From contig JBLDXI010000020.1 in NCBI GenBank assembly GCA_047495785.1, positions 186,001 to 250,000 on the forward strand: 64,000 bases of DNA, in the 5' to 3' direction. How positions within the stretch are numbered: position 1 is the stretch's first letter; each line of letters begins with the position of its first letter. The notes under the pieces were generated by a model. The model saw only the letters and a program-made list of their open reading frames with translations, searched no databases and was not told the origin of the DNA. The position numbers and the translations under genes were made by a program. Source of the stretch: Lepidodermella squamata. Lineage: Eukaryota; Gastrotricha. Positions 52,486 to 63,204 of the stretch are shown piece after piece.

Positions 52486-53329
52486 ATGAGGTTGTTATTG
52501 TTATTGAGCATTTTACTGGCGGTGGATTTCGGAGCTACGACCGAAATGAGTTTGACGTTTATTCTGGACAGAGGAAAAAAAGACTGCTTCTACCATTCGA
52601 TGCCAAGGGGAACTAATGTTGAATTGGAGTTTCAGGTCATCCACGGTGGAGATTTAGATGGTGAGTCATATCTACTTGTTCGCTGTCGTCAGCTAAAAAA
52701 TTCCTCGAATTCTAGTTGACATCGAAGTTATGTCGCCGCAAAACCAAGTTTTGGTGAGGGCTTTTAAGAAGAGCACGGGAAATTATCGGTAAATTGTTAT
52801 TTTCGTGAATCCATCCAGTAATACATATTATATGATTCTTGCGGTTTCAGCTTCTCTGCGCCCGTCGATGGAGATTACAGCTTCTGCTATGATAATAACT
52901 ACGTCACGTACGCGGATAAAATGGTTTTCTTCGATCTCCTTACGGACGAAGTTACTCAGCAGCAGCAAGCCAAAGCTCCCGAAGAACAACATCGGGAAAT
53001 GATCGAGGCTTATGTTAATATGACTGTTGAACAAGTTGTTTCTGTTCTGAACAGAATTCAAGGGCATCTCGATCGTAGTGAACAAGCTCAGCGTTTATTT
53101 ACTGCACTCGAGCTTAGGTAAGCTGGAAAAGATTGTTCAAAAGTAGTTAAATTTAAGAATTTTTTCATTTAGGGATCGCTCGATCGCCGAAGACAATTTT
53201 ACACGAGTCAATTTTTGGTCAGTCGTCTTCGTTGTAGTCATGATGGTTGTGAGTGTCGTGCAAGTGTTGACCATCCGCTCTCTATTTTCTGACAACAAGG
53301 GCAAGCGCGGATTCAAAATGGGCACCTGA
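52486..53329 (+). CDS. TMED5: p24 / TMED cargo receptor (gamma type)
   Basis: Four exons (52486-52660, 52716-52788, 52851-53117, 53173-53329) encode 223 residues, typical for p24 proteins. There is a signal peptide (MRLLLLLSILLAVDFGA), then a GOLD domain (KKDCFYHSMPRGTNVELEFQ, with the paired Cys in GDYSFCYDN). A coiled-coil membrane-proximal helix follows (IEAYVNMTVEQVVSVLNRIQ), then a single membrane span (FWSVVFVVVMMVVSVVQVLT). The cytosolic tail is short, SLFSDNKGKRGFKMGT. p24 proteins cycle between ER and Golgi in COPII/COPI vesicles and select cargo. Sequence is closest in style to TMED1/5; the exact orthologue is not certain. A polyadenylation signal lies near 53626. Convergent with the next gene. 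Confidence 0.88.
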
Positions 53330-53676
53330 ATGATTCCATTAAAACTGCATTTTCATATGCTAAGGCGACGAGTTATTTATGATGTTGGATATTATTGGTT
53401 GTATGCCTGTACATTCGGAAATTCGGATTTTACTGCTGAATTATTGAAATATCTGAAGCCTTTCGTTATCATGCTCCCTGTAACTCATTGGCATTCTTCA
53501 TGCTGCTTCTCAGCATACGGTGAAGGTGCTAAAAATCATTTGGAAATGAGGCCGCATCTGTACTGTATCTGTTATTTTCATGTACATTCTGTTCATTCGT
53601 AGGTAGTAGTATCAAAGAGTTACATTCACAATAAAGGCGCGCATGACTCGAAACATTATTTATTTTTTGTTCGTAT
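53330..53676. other. Convergent 3' spacer
   Basis: 347 bp between two convergent stop codons, with a plus-strand aataaa near 53626 and a minus-strand one (tttatt near 53658). Nothing else is seen. Confidence 0.55.
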
Positions 53677-54412
53677 TCAAGGCAGATTTCTCACATCTTC
53701 CAAATCATCAAAGCCAAGCTCGCATTCCAGTTTATCCTCTGCGGAACGGAGTGGCAAACCAGCTGTATTTCTGACTGTGTTTTCTTGCTGGATTTCGCTT
53801 CTAGGCACAGTTGTGTTCGCTCGACCGGGCGGCAGAATAGACGATTGGCCTGGATCGCGGGCAGTCTGCGAGACGTTATCTGCGGGTTTCTTTGACTCCT
53901 GTGTTGTTTTCACCTTGGCATTGACTCTTATTTGGTCGATCTTTTGTTTACGTTGCTCCATATATTTGCGATAGTCCCTTTCCTCCTGCTTTCGAACTTT
54001 TTCTTCGTATAAACGGGTATCTACAAGAAAAATAAAGAGCTTATCACAAGGCATTGGTACACAATATTGCACTCATTAACTTTTCAGCTCCTCCGCAGTG
54101 GGAAATACTAATGCCTCCTTTCCTGATGCAAAATTCAATAGTTAAACGTCTGGTGTGTGGAATTTGCCCGCGCATACTTTCAGATGACGTAGCCACCTTC
54201 AGTAGTTGATTTGCGTCTCTGTTAACACAAACATAATTTTAAGAATATACTCAGAATACCAGAAAATCCAACTTTGCAGTTAGTTTTGATTCGACTATAG
54301 CTGGTGAGTTAATCGACTTCCAAAACAATTTAGCATAGTTTTTGTCTTCGGCGGCCGACTCCGAAAATTCTGTTGTTTCTGTGTAAGTTATGTTAGCGAA
54401 AATTGTTTCCAT
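53677..54412 (-). CDS. Unknown 186-residue coiled-coil protein
   Basis: Four exons (54260-54412, 54197-54218, 54081-54122, 53677-54020) join in frame to 186 residues, two of them tiny (22 and 42 bp). The protein opens METIFANITYTETTEF, then has YAKLFWKSI, a basic RRKS stretch, LVFPTAEELKNTRLYEEKV and a highly charged helix (KQEERDYRKYMEQRKQKI). It ends in a polar tail with LECELGFDDLEDVRNLP. No signal peptide or membrane helix. I do not recognise the family. It is probably a small cytosolic or nuclear helical protein. The model is supported only by phase-matched splice sites and sustained coding bias. Confidence 0.6.
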
Positions 54413-54735
54413 GCGAAACTATGGAAAAATACAAGGTCGTAACTCAGAACCTTGAAAACACGCGTTGCTAATTGGATCAAAACATGCAGATATACCTATA
54501 TGAGATGGCTCTAATCCCTCGGAACAATTATTTGCTCACCGGTAATTTCAGTGTTTTATGGCTTTATGGAAATTCCAATCTTTACTATGTGCAGTGCAAA
54601 AATGCGCGAGGTATGGCAAAAGTTGGAAAAGATTAGCGGTATTACATGGTAATTTCAAAGATTACCATGTTAAAACCCAAATCCACTGTTGAAAAAACTG
54701 ATTCTTCGAATCATCTACCTGTTTTTGTAAGTACA

Positions 54736-55339
54736 GTAATTTGGGGTGACTTTGGTTAGCGGGGTGACATTAGCATAGGTTTTTGCGATCGACTTTCAAT
54801 CAATAAATTCTTCGCAAATTGACAAGCTAACCCCCTCAATATGGATGTCGCCGTAAAGCCAGTAACGACTAGAAACAGATAGTGCAGTCAAGGTAACTAT
54901 CAGGTACTATAGCATGAATTGTAGTGGACAGGTAAGGGTGGTCGAAGCCACCCGAAAGGCATGTTAGATGCTGATGGGGTGACTTTGTACCACTCAAATA
55001 TCGAAGCCGATAACATAAAAACCCAATGAGTGGGCTACCGTCGGATAGCCTGAAAGCAGAGGGGTTCGAAAATGAAGTTTGATTTCGATTTGGATAGCAT
55101 GGATTCCTTTGGTTAGGATCCAAATTCTACCGGAAATCGAACTTTTTAATTCCTCCTTACTTTACCTGTCATTGATTACTCAGAAATAAGTCGGATTGGT
55201 GTACATTGTACACATCTAGGCCTGGCTTTCCTTGGGCTATCCAGCGGTATCCCACTCATGGGGTCTTTACCTTACCGGCTTCGATATTTGAGTGGCCAAA
55301 GTCACCCCTTTTTGACATGTCAAAGTCACCCCAAATTAC
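54736..55339. mobile_element. Foldback transposon-like element
   Basis: The ends GTAATTTGGGGTGACTTTG (54736-54754) and its exact complement (55321-55339) form 19-bp inverted termini. Inside, 54976-55050 and 55234-55308 form a second inverted pair of about 75 bp (roughly 85 percent matching by eye), each again beginning or ending with GGGGTGACTTTG. Centre about 180 bp. No intact transposase. The left end can be read TA-CAGTAATTT, as in pogo/Tc1-type elements, but a clean duplication at the right end is missing. Confidence 0.6.
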
Positions 55340-56169
55340 GTTAAAATATTATTAGAGCCTAACGCCTTGTGCTTGGGGCTATCCCGTTTATACTCGGTAG
55401 GAAAATTCCAATGTTTCAGATTACTGCATTTGCTGCTATTTTCAGAGAAATCTCGCTGTTGAGGAGTCGGCAGCATTCCCTCTAAGCCTCCCATACGAGT
55501 GCAAGTAATTGGTAAATAAGAAAACGGCTATGAAAGTTATGAAATTCATGAAAAGAGAGAATTGGACATCCGGGACGGTATTTGTAGTTGAGATCTTTGG
55601 AATTGATGTGATTTGATTTACAGCCTAAATCACGGACCTCCTTCAATCAATCAAAATCAATCATTGTCCCAATTTTCCAGGACTAAATCAATCAAATCAA
55701 ATCATCGACACCCATAAATCACTATAAATCGCGAAACATCGGATTTCCAGTAAGCTGGGGGCATCGAAATGTCAAGAAAAATATGAAATAACGCGAATTT
55801 GAAAACACCGTCCCTTTCTAAAGCAAATTTTAGAAGCAAATTAGGAGGAGAGATCTTAGTTTCGCGGTATCAAGTTTTTCGATTGCATCACCAAGGGTAA
55901 ATCAAAGTCGATCAAACAAAAATGCTTTCCCGCGTAAATCAATCATTTCATATCTAAATCAGTGAAAATAGGGCCTAAATCAAATCAAATCAAATCCAAA
56001 GCACTGCTTTTAGAGCATAAGACCTCAAATTTTGGCTCGCTTTGTTTGCATATGGCTCTTTTTTATTGTTCAACCTTTTCATAACATTGCTACACCGTTC
56101 GAAGGGAAGGCATTGATAATGAATCTATACATTTTTCATTCGAAAATTTCCGAAATTTTCTCTTCAGCT

Positions 56170-56220
56170 TCGAGACGTCCCAGTCGTTGAATGGATGGGC
56201 CGACGACTGGGACGTCTCGA
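56170..56220. repeat. 18-bp perfect hairpin
   Basis: TCGAGACGTCCCAGTCGT (56170-56187) and its exact complement (56203-56220) enclose a 15-nt loop. The stem is GC-rich and stable. It is not next to any recognised stop codon, so its role is unknown. Confidence 0.65.
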
Positions 56221-57325
56221 TGTCATACGTCCTGAATAAGCGATCTTAGGGTCGCTTATGGGATCTCTTCGGTCGGGCAGTTGAGTAGCGATAATTACAG
56301 TCTCGCATACTTCCTTATCCAAACTTTTCACTGCTGTAACACGGTGGAACATCATGGAGTGGTCTTCTACAGTCGGGGTCGGTCATTGATGATTGAATCA
56401 TGGTCGACCCGATTGTGGATCGAACTCATGTCTATCAAACTTGACGCTTAATGCACTGCAGACAACTAGCAACTAGCCTACTGTGGGCATTAACATAAAT
56501 AAAAAATGGTACTTCGCGAACCGCTCTTCACCCTACTTGAAGCGACTTACAGTAGCATATAAAGAGGGTTGGGAAGTTAAAGCCGATAAATAGAAGCTAC
56601 CGCGAGCGAGTGTAATGATTTTTAGGACATAGGCTATTAAGGTTCACGGTGAGATTCAGGTGTAGGATCTGGCATCGGTTGAAGCCAAGAATCAAGGAAT
56701 ACCCGAAACCCGTAAGGAGGCACCCAGAAAAGACGCGTTGCTATGACAAACGTTTTATACATGAAATACATGAATAGTAAGTAATATTGTGAAAGATTTT
56801 TCTTTCAAAGTCGACTCATTTTATTTCAAGGAATTATATAATTATTTGATATTTGATGGTATTACATAACCGTTTTTCTTTTTTTGTAATGGTTTTCTGC
56901 TTGAGGCGCCTTTAAACGACCTTTGTCATAGCTGCCCCCATTACACTCCACCATAGCCCGTTGCCAATTAGGCTTGAGTTGATTAAATGAGCAATAATAA
57001 GCAGTGATTAATTGTAGTCCTCCTATGTTTCTTTTTTTTGTTGTCCAAAACTGAGCTTTTGGACGGGCTATTAGTTTTTACCTGCTATTTTAGTAGCGGA
57101 ACTCAGATGTGTGCCCTTTTTTAGCACAATAAAACGAGAAAATGTGCAAAAAGGCGTACTTGAATATGATGGGTCACTGTATATGTGTTTCTTCCCCGCT
57201 CAAGCATTTGTCAAGTGCTGACGAATACATGAAGAGGAATAAAAGTAAAGAATAATATAGGAAATGCTATGCTGAAAGTATATCTAACGATTTCGGTCGG
57301 CCTCTGTGTGATCGCAAGTCGCTAG

Positions 57326-57383
57326 CGTTGAACCCGCACCAGACAAACCTGCTGCCTTTTCGCTGCTAGTAACCACTAGGCTG
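57326..57383 (-). repeat. tRNA-derived SINE-like fragment
   Basis: On the minus strand CAGCCTAGTGGTTA resembles a tRNA A box and, about 35 bp on, GGGTTCAACGC resembles a B box. A second such pair lies at 56418-56482 (GAGTTCGATCC as B box). Neither folds into a full cloverleaf. Probably SINE or tRNA pseudogene relics. Confidence 0.3.
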
Positions 57384-57903
57384 CTGAGCTAGCAAATTCT
57401 ATTTATTTTAATGTTTTATCACTTTTTGTCTGTCTACACCTTTACCCTTGACCTACCGTTTCATGCATCTGTCATGCAATGTGTGCTCTCATCTATTATT
57501 AATCTATTTTACTCACTGGTCACTTTTTTGAAATTTGCAGGAGAGACAGTAAAAAAACGCGCTTCTTGTTGCACCAACTTGAGATTTTACGTTGTGTGCT
57601 TTACGATTGACATTTATTGTTTCCCCTGCTGTATGCTAGACTCATGCGATTAATTAATGACCTCTGGAGAATGTACTGTCATCTTTCGTTTTATAATGCT
57701 CACCCCAAATGGCAATTTCGCCCATTGTTTTAAGGTCGGAGCTTGCGAGAAAATCAGCTTAGGCTCTGCGAGAATAGTTGAACAAAACTCCACTGCTTTC
57801 ATTTTATATTTGTCTTTTATATCCGCCTGATAGATGAATGAATTATAACTGATATTAGTCTAATCATAATGGGTTTCTCCCATTGTTGAACTTCACATTC
57901 AAT

Positions 57904-59412
57904 ATGCTTTATACGTGTCGGTGTGGCAACTTCCATATAAAGGCTCCAGAGCATGCGGCTGGTGAGTATTCATGCATTGCAGCTGTACTATGTAGAACTT
58001 TTCTCTTAGGTTCACCCAGCAAGTCTGACTGGATGGCGATATCGCCGGCTGAAACGCGCATCGCTTGGAAGTTCCTATCGTTCAATGTCACGCGCGACAT
58101 AGCCAATGGTCCTCGCTGTAAGTACTCGTATTGCGTTCTTTGCTCAGCTTGGGTGATTGGCGAACGAGAAGATAACACTGTGGTGTTCAACAAGCAATTT
58201 TTCAGCGCTCAACCGGTAAAACCTCTTTCTTGTGTTAGATTGCCGTGTTCTAGTGACTACAATCTCTCTAGGATGGCACTTCGCAACCGCCAGAACCCTT
58301 GGAATCCACGCTTCAGCTTTACAAGTTTTTATCACCCGATTACGTTGGCAACGAAACTTTCGCAGCTAATGATGGTAAAATACCGATGGTCTTTCTATTA
58401 ATCATGCTCAGGAATTTTATCTTTGCAAGGATTCCAATCAGAGGCTCTGGCTCTGAAGGCTATTGGCAATCGATACTTAGAGGACGAAAGAGGAAAAACG
58501 AGAAACAGAATTGCGTAAGTCCCAACTTGCGCCAATGCATTTTTCAACGAGTTAACATTATTTGTTTATAGGCAATTCGAATATCAAGAATGGGCGAAAT
58601 TCGATTCTATCAAGGTCGACTGTGAGCGCCAACTAGACGCGCTGGAAAAGTTTGTCAACGCTTCATTCTAACAGAACGTGTGAATGTTTTCATTATTCTA
58701 GAAGCTTGCGTGATGCTTACAGCACTGTCACAAGTTTAGGAATGAACAACGTGCCGAATGAAAGCACAGGCACGTCAGGTTCGCAAACATTTCCTTTCGT
58801 CGAAGTGATATTCATTTGACATTTTATAGCGTCGATATTGTCGCCTGATGACGGATTTGCTCAGACTGATGACGATGATCCACCCAGAGAAGTAACGTCA
58901 GATTAATTTTTTAGTTAGCTTGATCATGAAGACTTATCATCATTTAGTGGCGTGACGTTATTGCTCACTCGAACGACTTCACTGAGGCTGACGTATTCGA
59001 GCTTTCCGATGAGTCCGGCAACGACGCTGGTCTTCCGCTTTCAACTTTTCCGGAAATAATGCGTGATTCATCTTTCGATAACGACACTCGTATGAGCGCG
59101 AGCTCAATTTCTGGAAAAGCCGGTGCTAACGAAGCTCGATCTGCTGCCATGCCGTTGCCGTTGTCTGCCAACATCCCAGATTCAGATGGTCGCTTAATGT
59201 TGTCTCGGTCGCAACCCAGAGCTATTCCGATGAACCAATCAAATTATGGCCGGACGGCGCCAAGCTATGCTCTGCTTAACGATGATGAAAACACCGGCGA
59301 TGTCAGGAATGTGGCTAAAGCGATTCAGATGTTAGCTCGAAGCATCGTCTCGGATGGAACGGAGCTGTTTGCGGCGCCTACTGGCATTCACGATTACGAA
59401 GTTGGCTCGTAG
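57904..59412 (+). CDS. Unknown 373-residue protein; C-terminus resembles PRAS40/Lobe
   Basis: Nine exons (57904-57961, 58010-58117, 58148-58215, 58272-58374, 58412-58514, 58572-58649, 58702-58778, 58830-58891, 58948-59412) join phase-perfectly to 373 residues. Introns are 30-56 bp. It opens MLYTCRCGNFHIKAPE, a possible metal-binding C-x-C. A mixed region with WKFLSFNVTRDIANG follows, then a helical segment (FEYQEWAKFDSIKVDCERQL) and an acidic disordered tail. The end reads NVAKAIQMLARSIVSDGTEL. The last block recalls the C-terminal IA-x-SIQALA motif of the TORC1 regulator PRAS40 (Drosophila Lobe), but the N-terminal half is not recognised and the similarity may be chance. One intron uses a GTTTGT donor. 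No membrane helices. Confidence 0.68.
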
Positions 59413-60516
59413 GGCAATCAGGGCAACAGCCTTCATATCTAAAGACTATATTACATAGATACATAAAGAAGCTGTCGAAGTAATGCACCACCAACAAATG
59501 TTTTCTTTGCCATATTGCCTCGATGTGGATGAATTGCTTAATGTTGAATCCATCCTCCGGTTATTGGGAGTATCATCTCATATGTATCGAGCGATCAGCC
59601 GTTATAATTCACGTGTTATGTGCGCCGCGCCCATTGAGTTCACTCAATCTGGGACCATCTGATATTGATGCTAACTATTTTATGTGCATCACCTCGTTTC
59701 TGTGTCGTCAGTACGAAAACTAGTTGAAACATGGTTACTATTGTCTGTTGACATGCAAAAGCTTTTTGCGATTTAGTGCGTCCAAAAATTCATTTGCTAC
59801 ATAGAATCAATTCATCTCTAATTTATAGTTGAATTCAAATTCGCAAAGCTGATCAAATGCGCCGTACCGATCCAACACAATTTTGCTTTCAAAATCGGCG
59901 GTGTTTTTGTACGAACAGCTTTTGCACATACAAACACATACAAAAGAATCTTTTGCTACTGAAACTGAAGAGTTGCCTGTTCTGTAACATGCTTTTCATT
60001 CACTGAATTTTCACGTTGCCTATCGTAACTAAGCTTTTCGTTACTGCCGTGGAAACGATGATTCACGTCTTTAGAGTATATATCAAACGTTTATACGCCG
60101 TAATATTGAAAATATTTGAAGTTGATAATTTGTTATGGTCTGAAAAGGTGACCACTAATTTTGCTACAGCGTCTATCCCCGACTAATAATAATTAAAACG
60201 CATATCTATTTACGCTGTATACACATGCATACATGAGTATATATAAATATATATACATATTTACATTTTGAAGATTGGCAGGATGCGTCTCGTTTTTTGT
60301 GGACTAATCGACATCAGTACATCGGAATGTTAAAATTCAGTCAGCAAAATATCATGCGAATCGCATTCTGAGGCCTTAATCATTTCACCGGAACCCGCTG
60401 TATTGTGCAGCGAATATGTGCAACGCTCACACGCTTTTGAAACGTGTCGCGATTGCTGTGTTTCTTTTGATTGAGGTCAATAAATCATTTGTAACTGGAA
60501 TAGATTTTTTCAAATT
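59413..60516. other. Intergenic
   Basis: Spacer between two genes on the same strand. AT-rich, with a TA-rich microsatellite-like stretch at about 60236-60262. A candidate polyadenylation signal is not clear-cut. No gene seen. Confidence 0.5.
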
Positions 60517-61606
60517 ATGGGTGAATTATGGCGTGAGGAAGATTTAACGTTGATCGCAGCCCAGCTGAAAGTCCGATCGCTGTTTTATTCAGTTCCTTGC
60601 GCTGCATTCTGCGTAGTTGGTTACGATGCTGCTTCTGATGATCCTGAAGAAAATTTAGAGAAAAGTTGGTGCTTGAAAGAAATACAAGGATTAATCGTAA
60701 TTTCAATTATCATTTTCAGCAGTAATTCAAACTTTCGAAAATACATTATCGCCTTCCTTCGACCTTTTTGACGCGAACAGCGGCGACAATTGGGAAGCGA
60801 AGCCTGTCGTGGGGAGTGAACCAGATGTTAAGAAGTCTACGGACTTGTTTGATGCGCTGATTTCGGACAGCTACCCTGATGCGCCTCTTCCTGATTACAT
60901 ATCAGCTGCCGATAAAATCAGCGTCACTGATGAATATTTCGAAGCCGTGGCAATCGAATTCGCTGAAAAGCAGAAAACAGATCCCAGCGAGGGTCGAAAA
61001 CGAGCTATTTTGGCTCTGATTATATCACGACTCGATTCTGAGACCGTTCCGCCTGTAATTGACATTTTGCCTCGTGTCTGCTCGTTTACTGATGAAAGTG
61101 CAAACCCAAATCTGCTCAACATTTGGTTTGATGTTTTTGGTACCCTGCTTGGGCAAGGGAGATTCCGATATCATTCCAGCGCGCAATACTTTCTGGTGTT
61201 ATTCCAGCGTCATTGGCAGGCGAAAAAACACGCGAGCTTTATTCTCACTATTATTACCGATCATGTTCATGGTTGGACCCAGCAAGTTTTGGATTTTCTA
61301 AATTCAGTCTTCAAAATAATGTGGAGCGAATCGGACGATTCATCGTATCTCAACGAATTCGATCTCAGCAGATTATTACAGGCTCTTCATACTGTAATTG
61401 TGTCACCTGAGTTGCGACATCTCGCATCAACAGCTGACTATTTCGCTGTGCTGAACACCCTTGCGAAGCGCTTTCCCGCATTTTTCCACAAGAACTCTAT
61501 CTTTGTCGCGATTATCACTGAACTTTCCACAATGATCAAGCTAAACCAATGCACGTCAGTCTCATCTCTGTTGTTTAAACGTCTTCAGAGTATTGCTGCT
61601 AAATAA
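60517..61606 (+). CDS. Unknown 344-residue helical protein
   Basis: Two exons (60517-60664, 60720-61606) join in frame to 344 residues. It begins MGELWREEDLTLIAAQLKVR, then an acidic linker with two short FDLFDA/TDLFDALI motifs, followed by a long mostly helical region. That region has blocks such as AILALIISRLDSETVPPVID, LLNIWFDVFGTLLGQGRF and YFAVLNTLAKRFPAFF, spaced like HEAT/ARM-type helical repeats. No signal peptide or convincing membrane span. I do not recognise the family. The first-exon donor (GTTGGT) is weak, so the N-terminal join is less sure than the large exon. Confidence 0.65.
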
Positions 61607-62052
61607 AACTCAAGAAGTAACGCACACTCATAATTTATTGACTTTTGAATCAAAGGCGACTGAATATTAATTCATTGAGCATGTTTTCAGTATAACAAGA
61701 GAAAATAATATAAAGATGCGGCTGGCCAATAATAGGCGCTTGCACATGCGAGAAGGAAGCATCAATAAAGAATTATCAAGTACATATGATTAGCACCTCA
61801 GTCAAACTGGCCTAAATGTAGAAAACCCTCTGTTATAGCAAAACAACCGATTCGTTGCAGCACGCAGACGGCTATCAAATCAATAAGATGACTGTGATAG
61901 ACTAGAGTTTAATATATATATATCGTCGATCATAATTAGCACACGTTTAAGCCTAGTTTTAGATCGTTTGTTCTGGTACAGGAATATCTCAGAATGCCTG
62001 TAGAATTGAGCAGTCCGTGGAAATTCGCAACAAGAGAGCTGGTTAACTGAGT
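61607..62052. other. Convergent 3' spacer
   Basis: 446 bp between convergent genes; AT-rich with aataata-type sequence near 61707. No gene seen. Confidence 0.5.
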
Positions 62053-63204
62053 TTAGAGTTCCTCGTGGTACCTGAGCGCCTCGCCAAAGTCTAAAGCTTG
62101 GCTGCCAACGAAAACGTCGTGCTTATCAAGCATTTCCTTTAGCGTCAACGTTCCGTCCTTGTCGCCGTCAGCCTCGTGAATGAGATGACGCGATTCGGCT
62201 GCTGCGTGATCGTAATCAGAAGGCAATAGCCATTTTCTTAGCTCGTCCTTATCCATGTAGCCATCACCATTTGCATCTCGGTGACGTGCGAATGCCTCGC
62301 GCTCAGACTGTACCCAATCTGGTTCAGCTGCGTTAGGGTCGCGCTCGCGATCAGGCCACATGTCACCGATGTATTCATCGAGAGAGACTTGTCCGTCTTT
62401 GTCTTTATCAATATCCTCCAGAGTTTCAATAACAACGATGTCGTGCATGCGGTTAAACTCTTCCGGATGCAGGAAAGCTTCAAATTCATCGCGTGACAGA
62501 ACACCGTCACCATCTTTATCGGCAGTATTCCAACGACGTTTATCACGCTTGAGCATGGCATTGTAATCGAACCCATCTTTTGGCAAAGTGTCTTCAGCTA
62601 CAACATTGATAAATCAATATACAACGACTAAAATTTGCAAAATCCTTACATTCGTATCCGTATGTCTTTTTCATGAAAGTGACAAAGTCTAGATTGCCAC
62701 CTTCCTTGAGGCCGTATTCTTTCCATTGCCGATCAGTATCGGTTTTGATATATCTGTGCTGAATCCTGTATTTATGACAAACAATGAGCTGAATGAATCA
62801 ACAAGTGGTATCAAGTGCTCACTTCGAGATCCAATCCTTCAATTCTTCATCAGTGACCACACCATCTTTATTGGCATCGATTTTATCGAAAATTTTGCTG
62901 AAAGCATACAATGAATACTTGAACAAATATTCTGGTAAGTCAACTAACCCCAGTTCCGCTCGGCTTTCCTCCGGTGACAGATCTTCCAACCGACGAGCTT
63001 CTTCTTGTCCGACAAAGGCGTTATGGTCGTAATCAGGATTATGCTCGCCATCTTTGAAATGCTGTCCACCGCCCAATCCCTGCTGGAACTAAATACTTGA
63101 TAATTGATAACACAATTTGTGCATTTATCTACCTCATCGTGACTTGCATTCGCAACCACGCACACCAGTAAGACAGTTAAACAAGCACGAACCAGCGCCA
63201 TCAA
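62053..63204 (-). CDS. CALU: Calumenin / reticulocalbin, EF-hand secretory protein
   Basis: Five exons (63133-63204, 62949-63088, 62823-62897, 62650-62753, 62053-62597) encode 311 residues, the family length. There is a signal peptide ([20 protein letters not shown]), then [13 protein letters not shown] (degenerate EF1). Calcium loops follow: [48 protein letters not shown] and [12 protein letters not shown]. The third hand is degenerate ([11 protein letters not shown]). Conserved LPSDYDHA and [15 protein letters not shown] confirm calumenin. The C-terminus is HEEL, a variant of the HDEL/HDEF ER-retrieval signal. The protein buffers calcium and assists folding in the secretory pathway. The intron 62898-62948 is 51 bp, in frame and stop-free. 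Confidence 0.94.

Larger units (their letters stand above)
54413..57903. other. Intergenic with foldback element and hairpins
   Basis: No gene recognised. It holds the foldback element 54736-55339, a low-complexity stretch rich in AATCAATCAAATC words at about 55625-56000, a strong hairpin at 56170-56220, and two tRNA-like fragments on the minus strand (about 56418-56482 and 57326-57383). The right end should contain the promoter of the gene at 57904. Confidence 0.45.

Noticed and set aside
55625-56000. Repeated AATCAATCAAATC words, considered as a CRISPR or satellite array
   Set aside because: Spacing is irregular, units are degenerate and there are no spacers. Low-complexity sequence in a eukaryotic genome.
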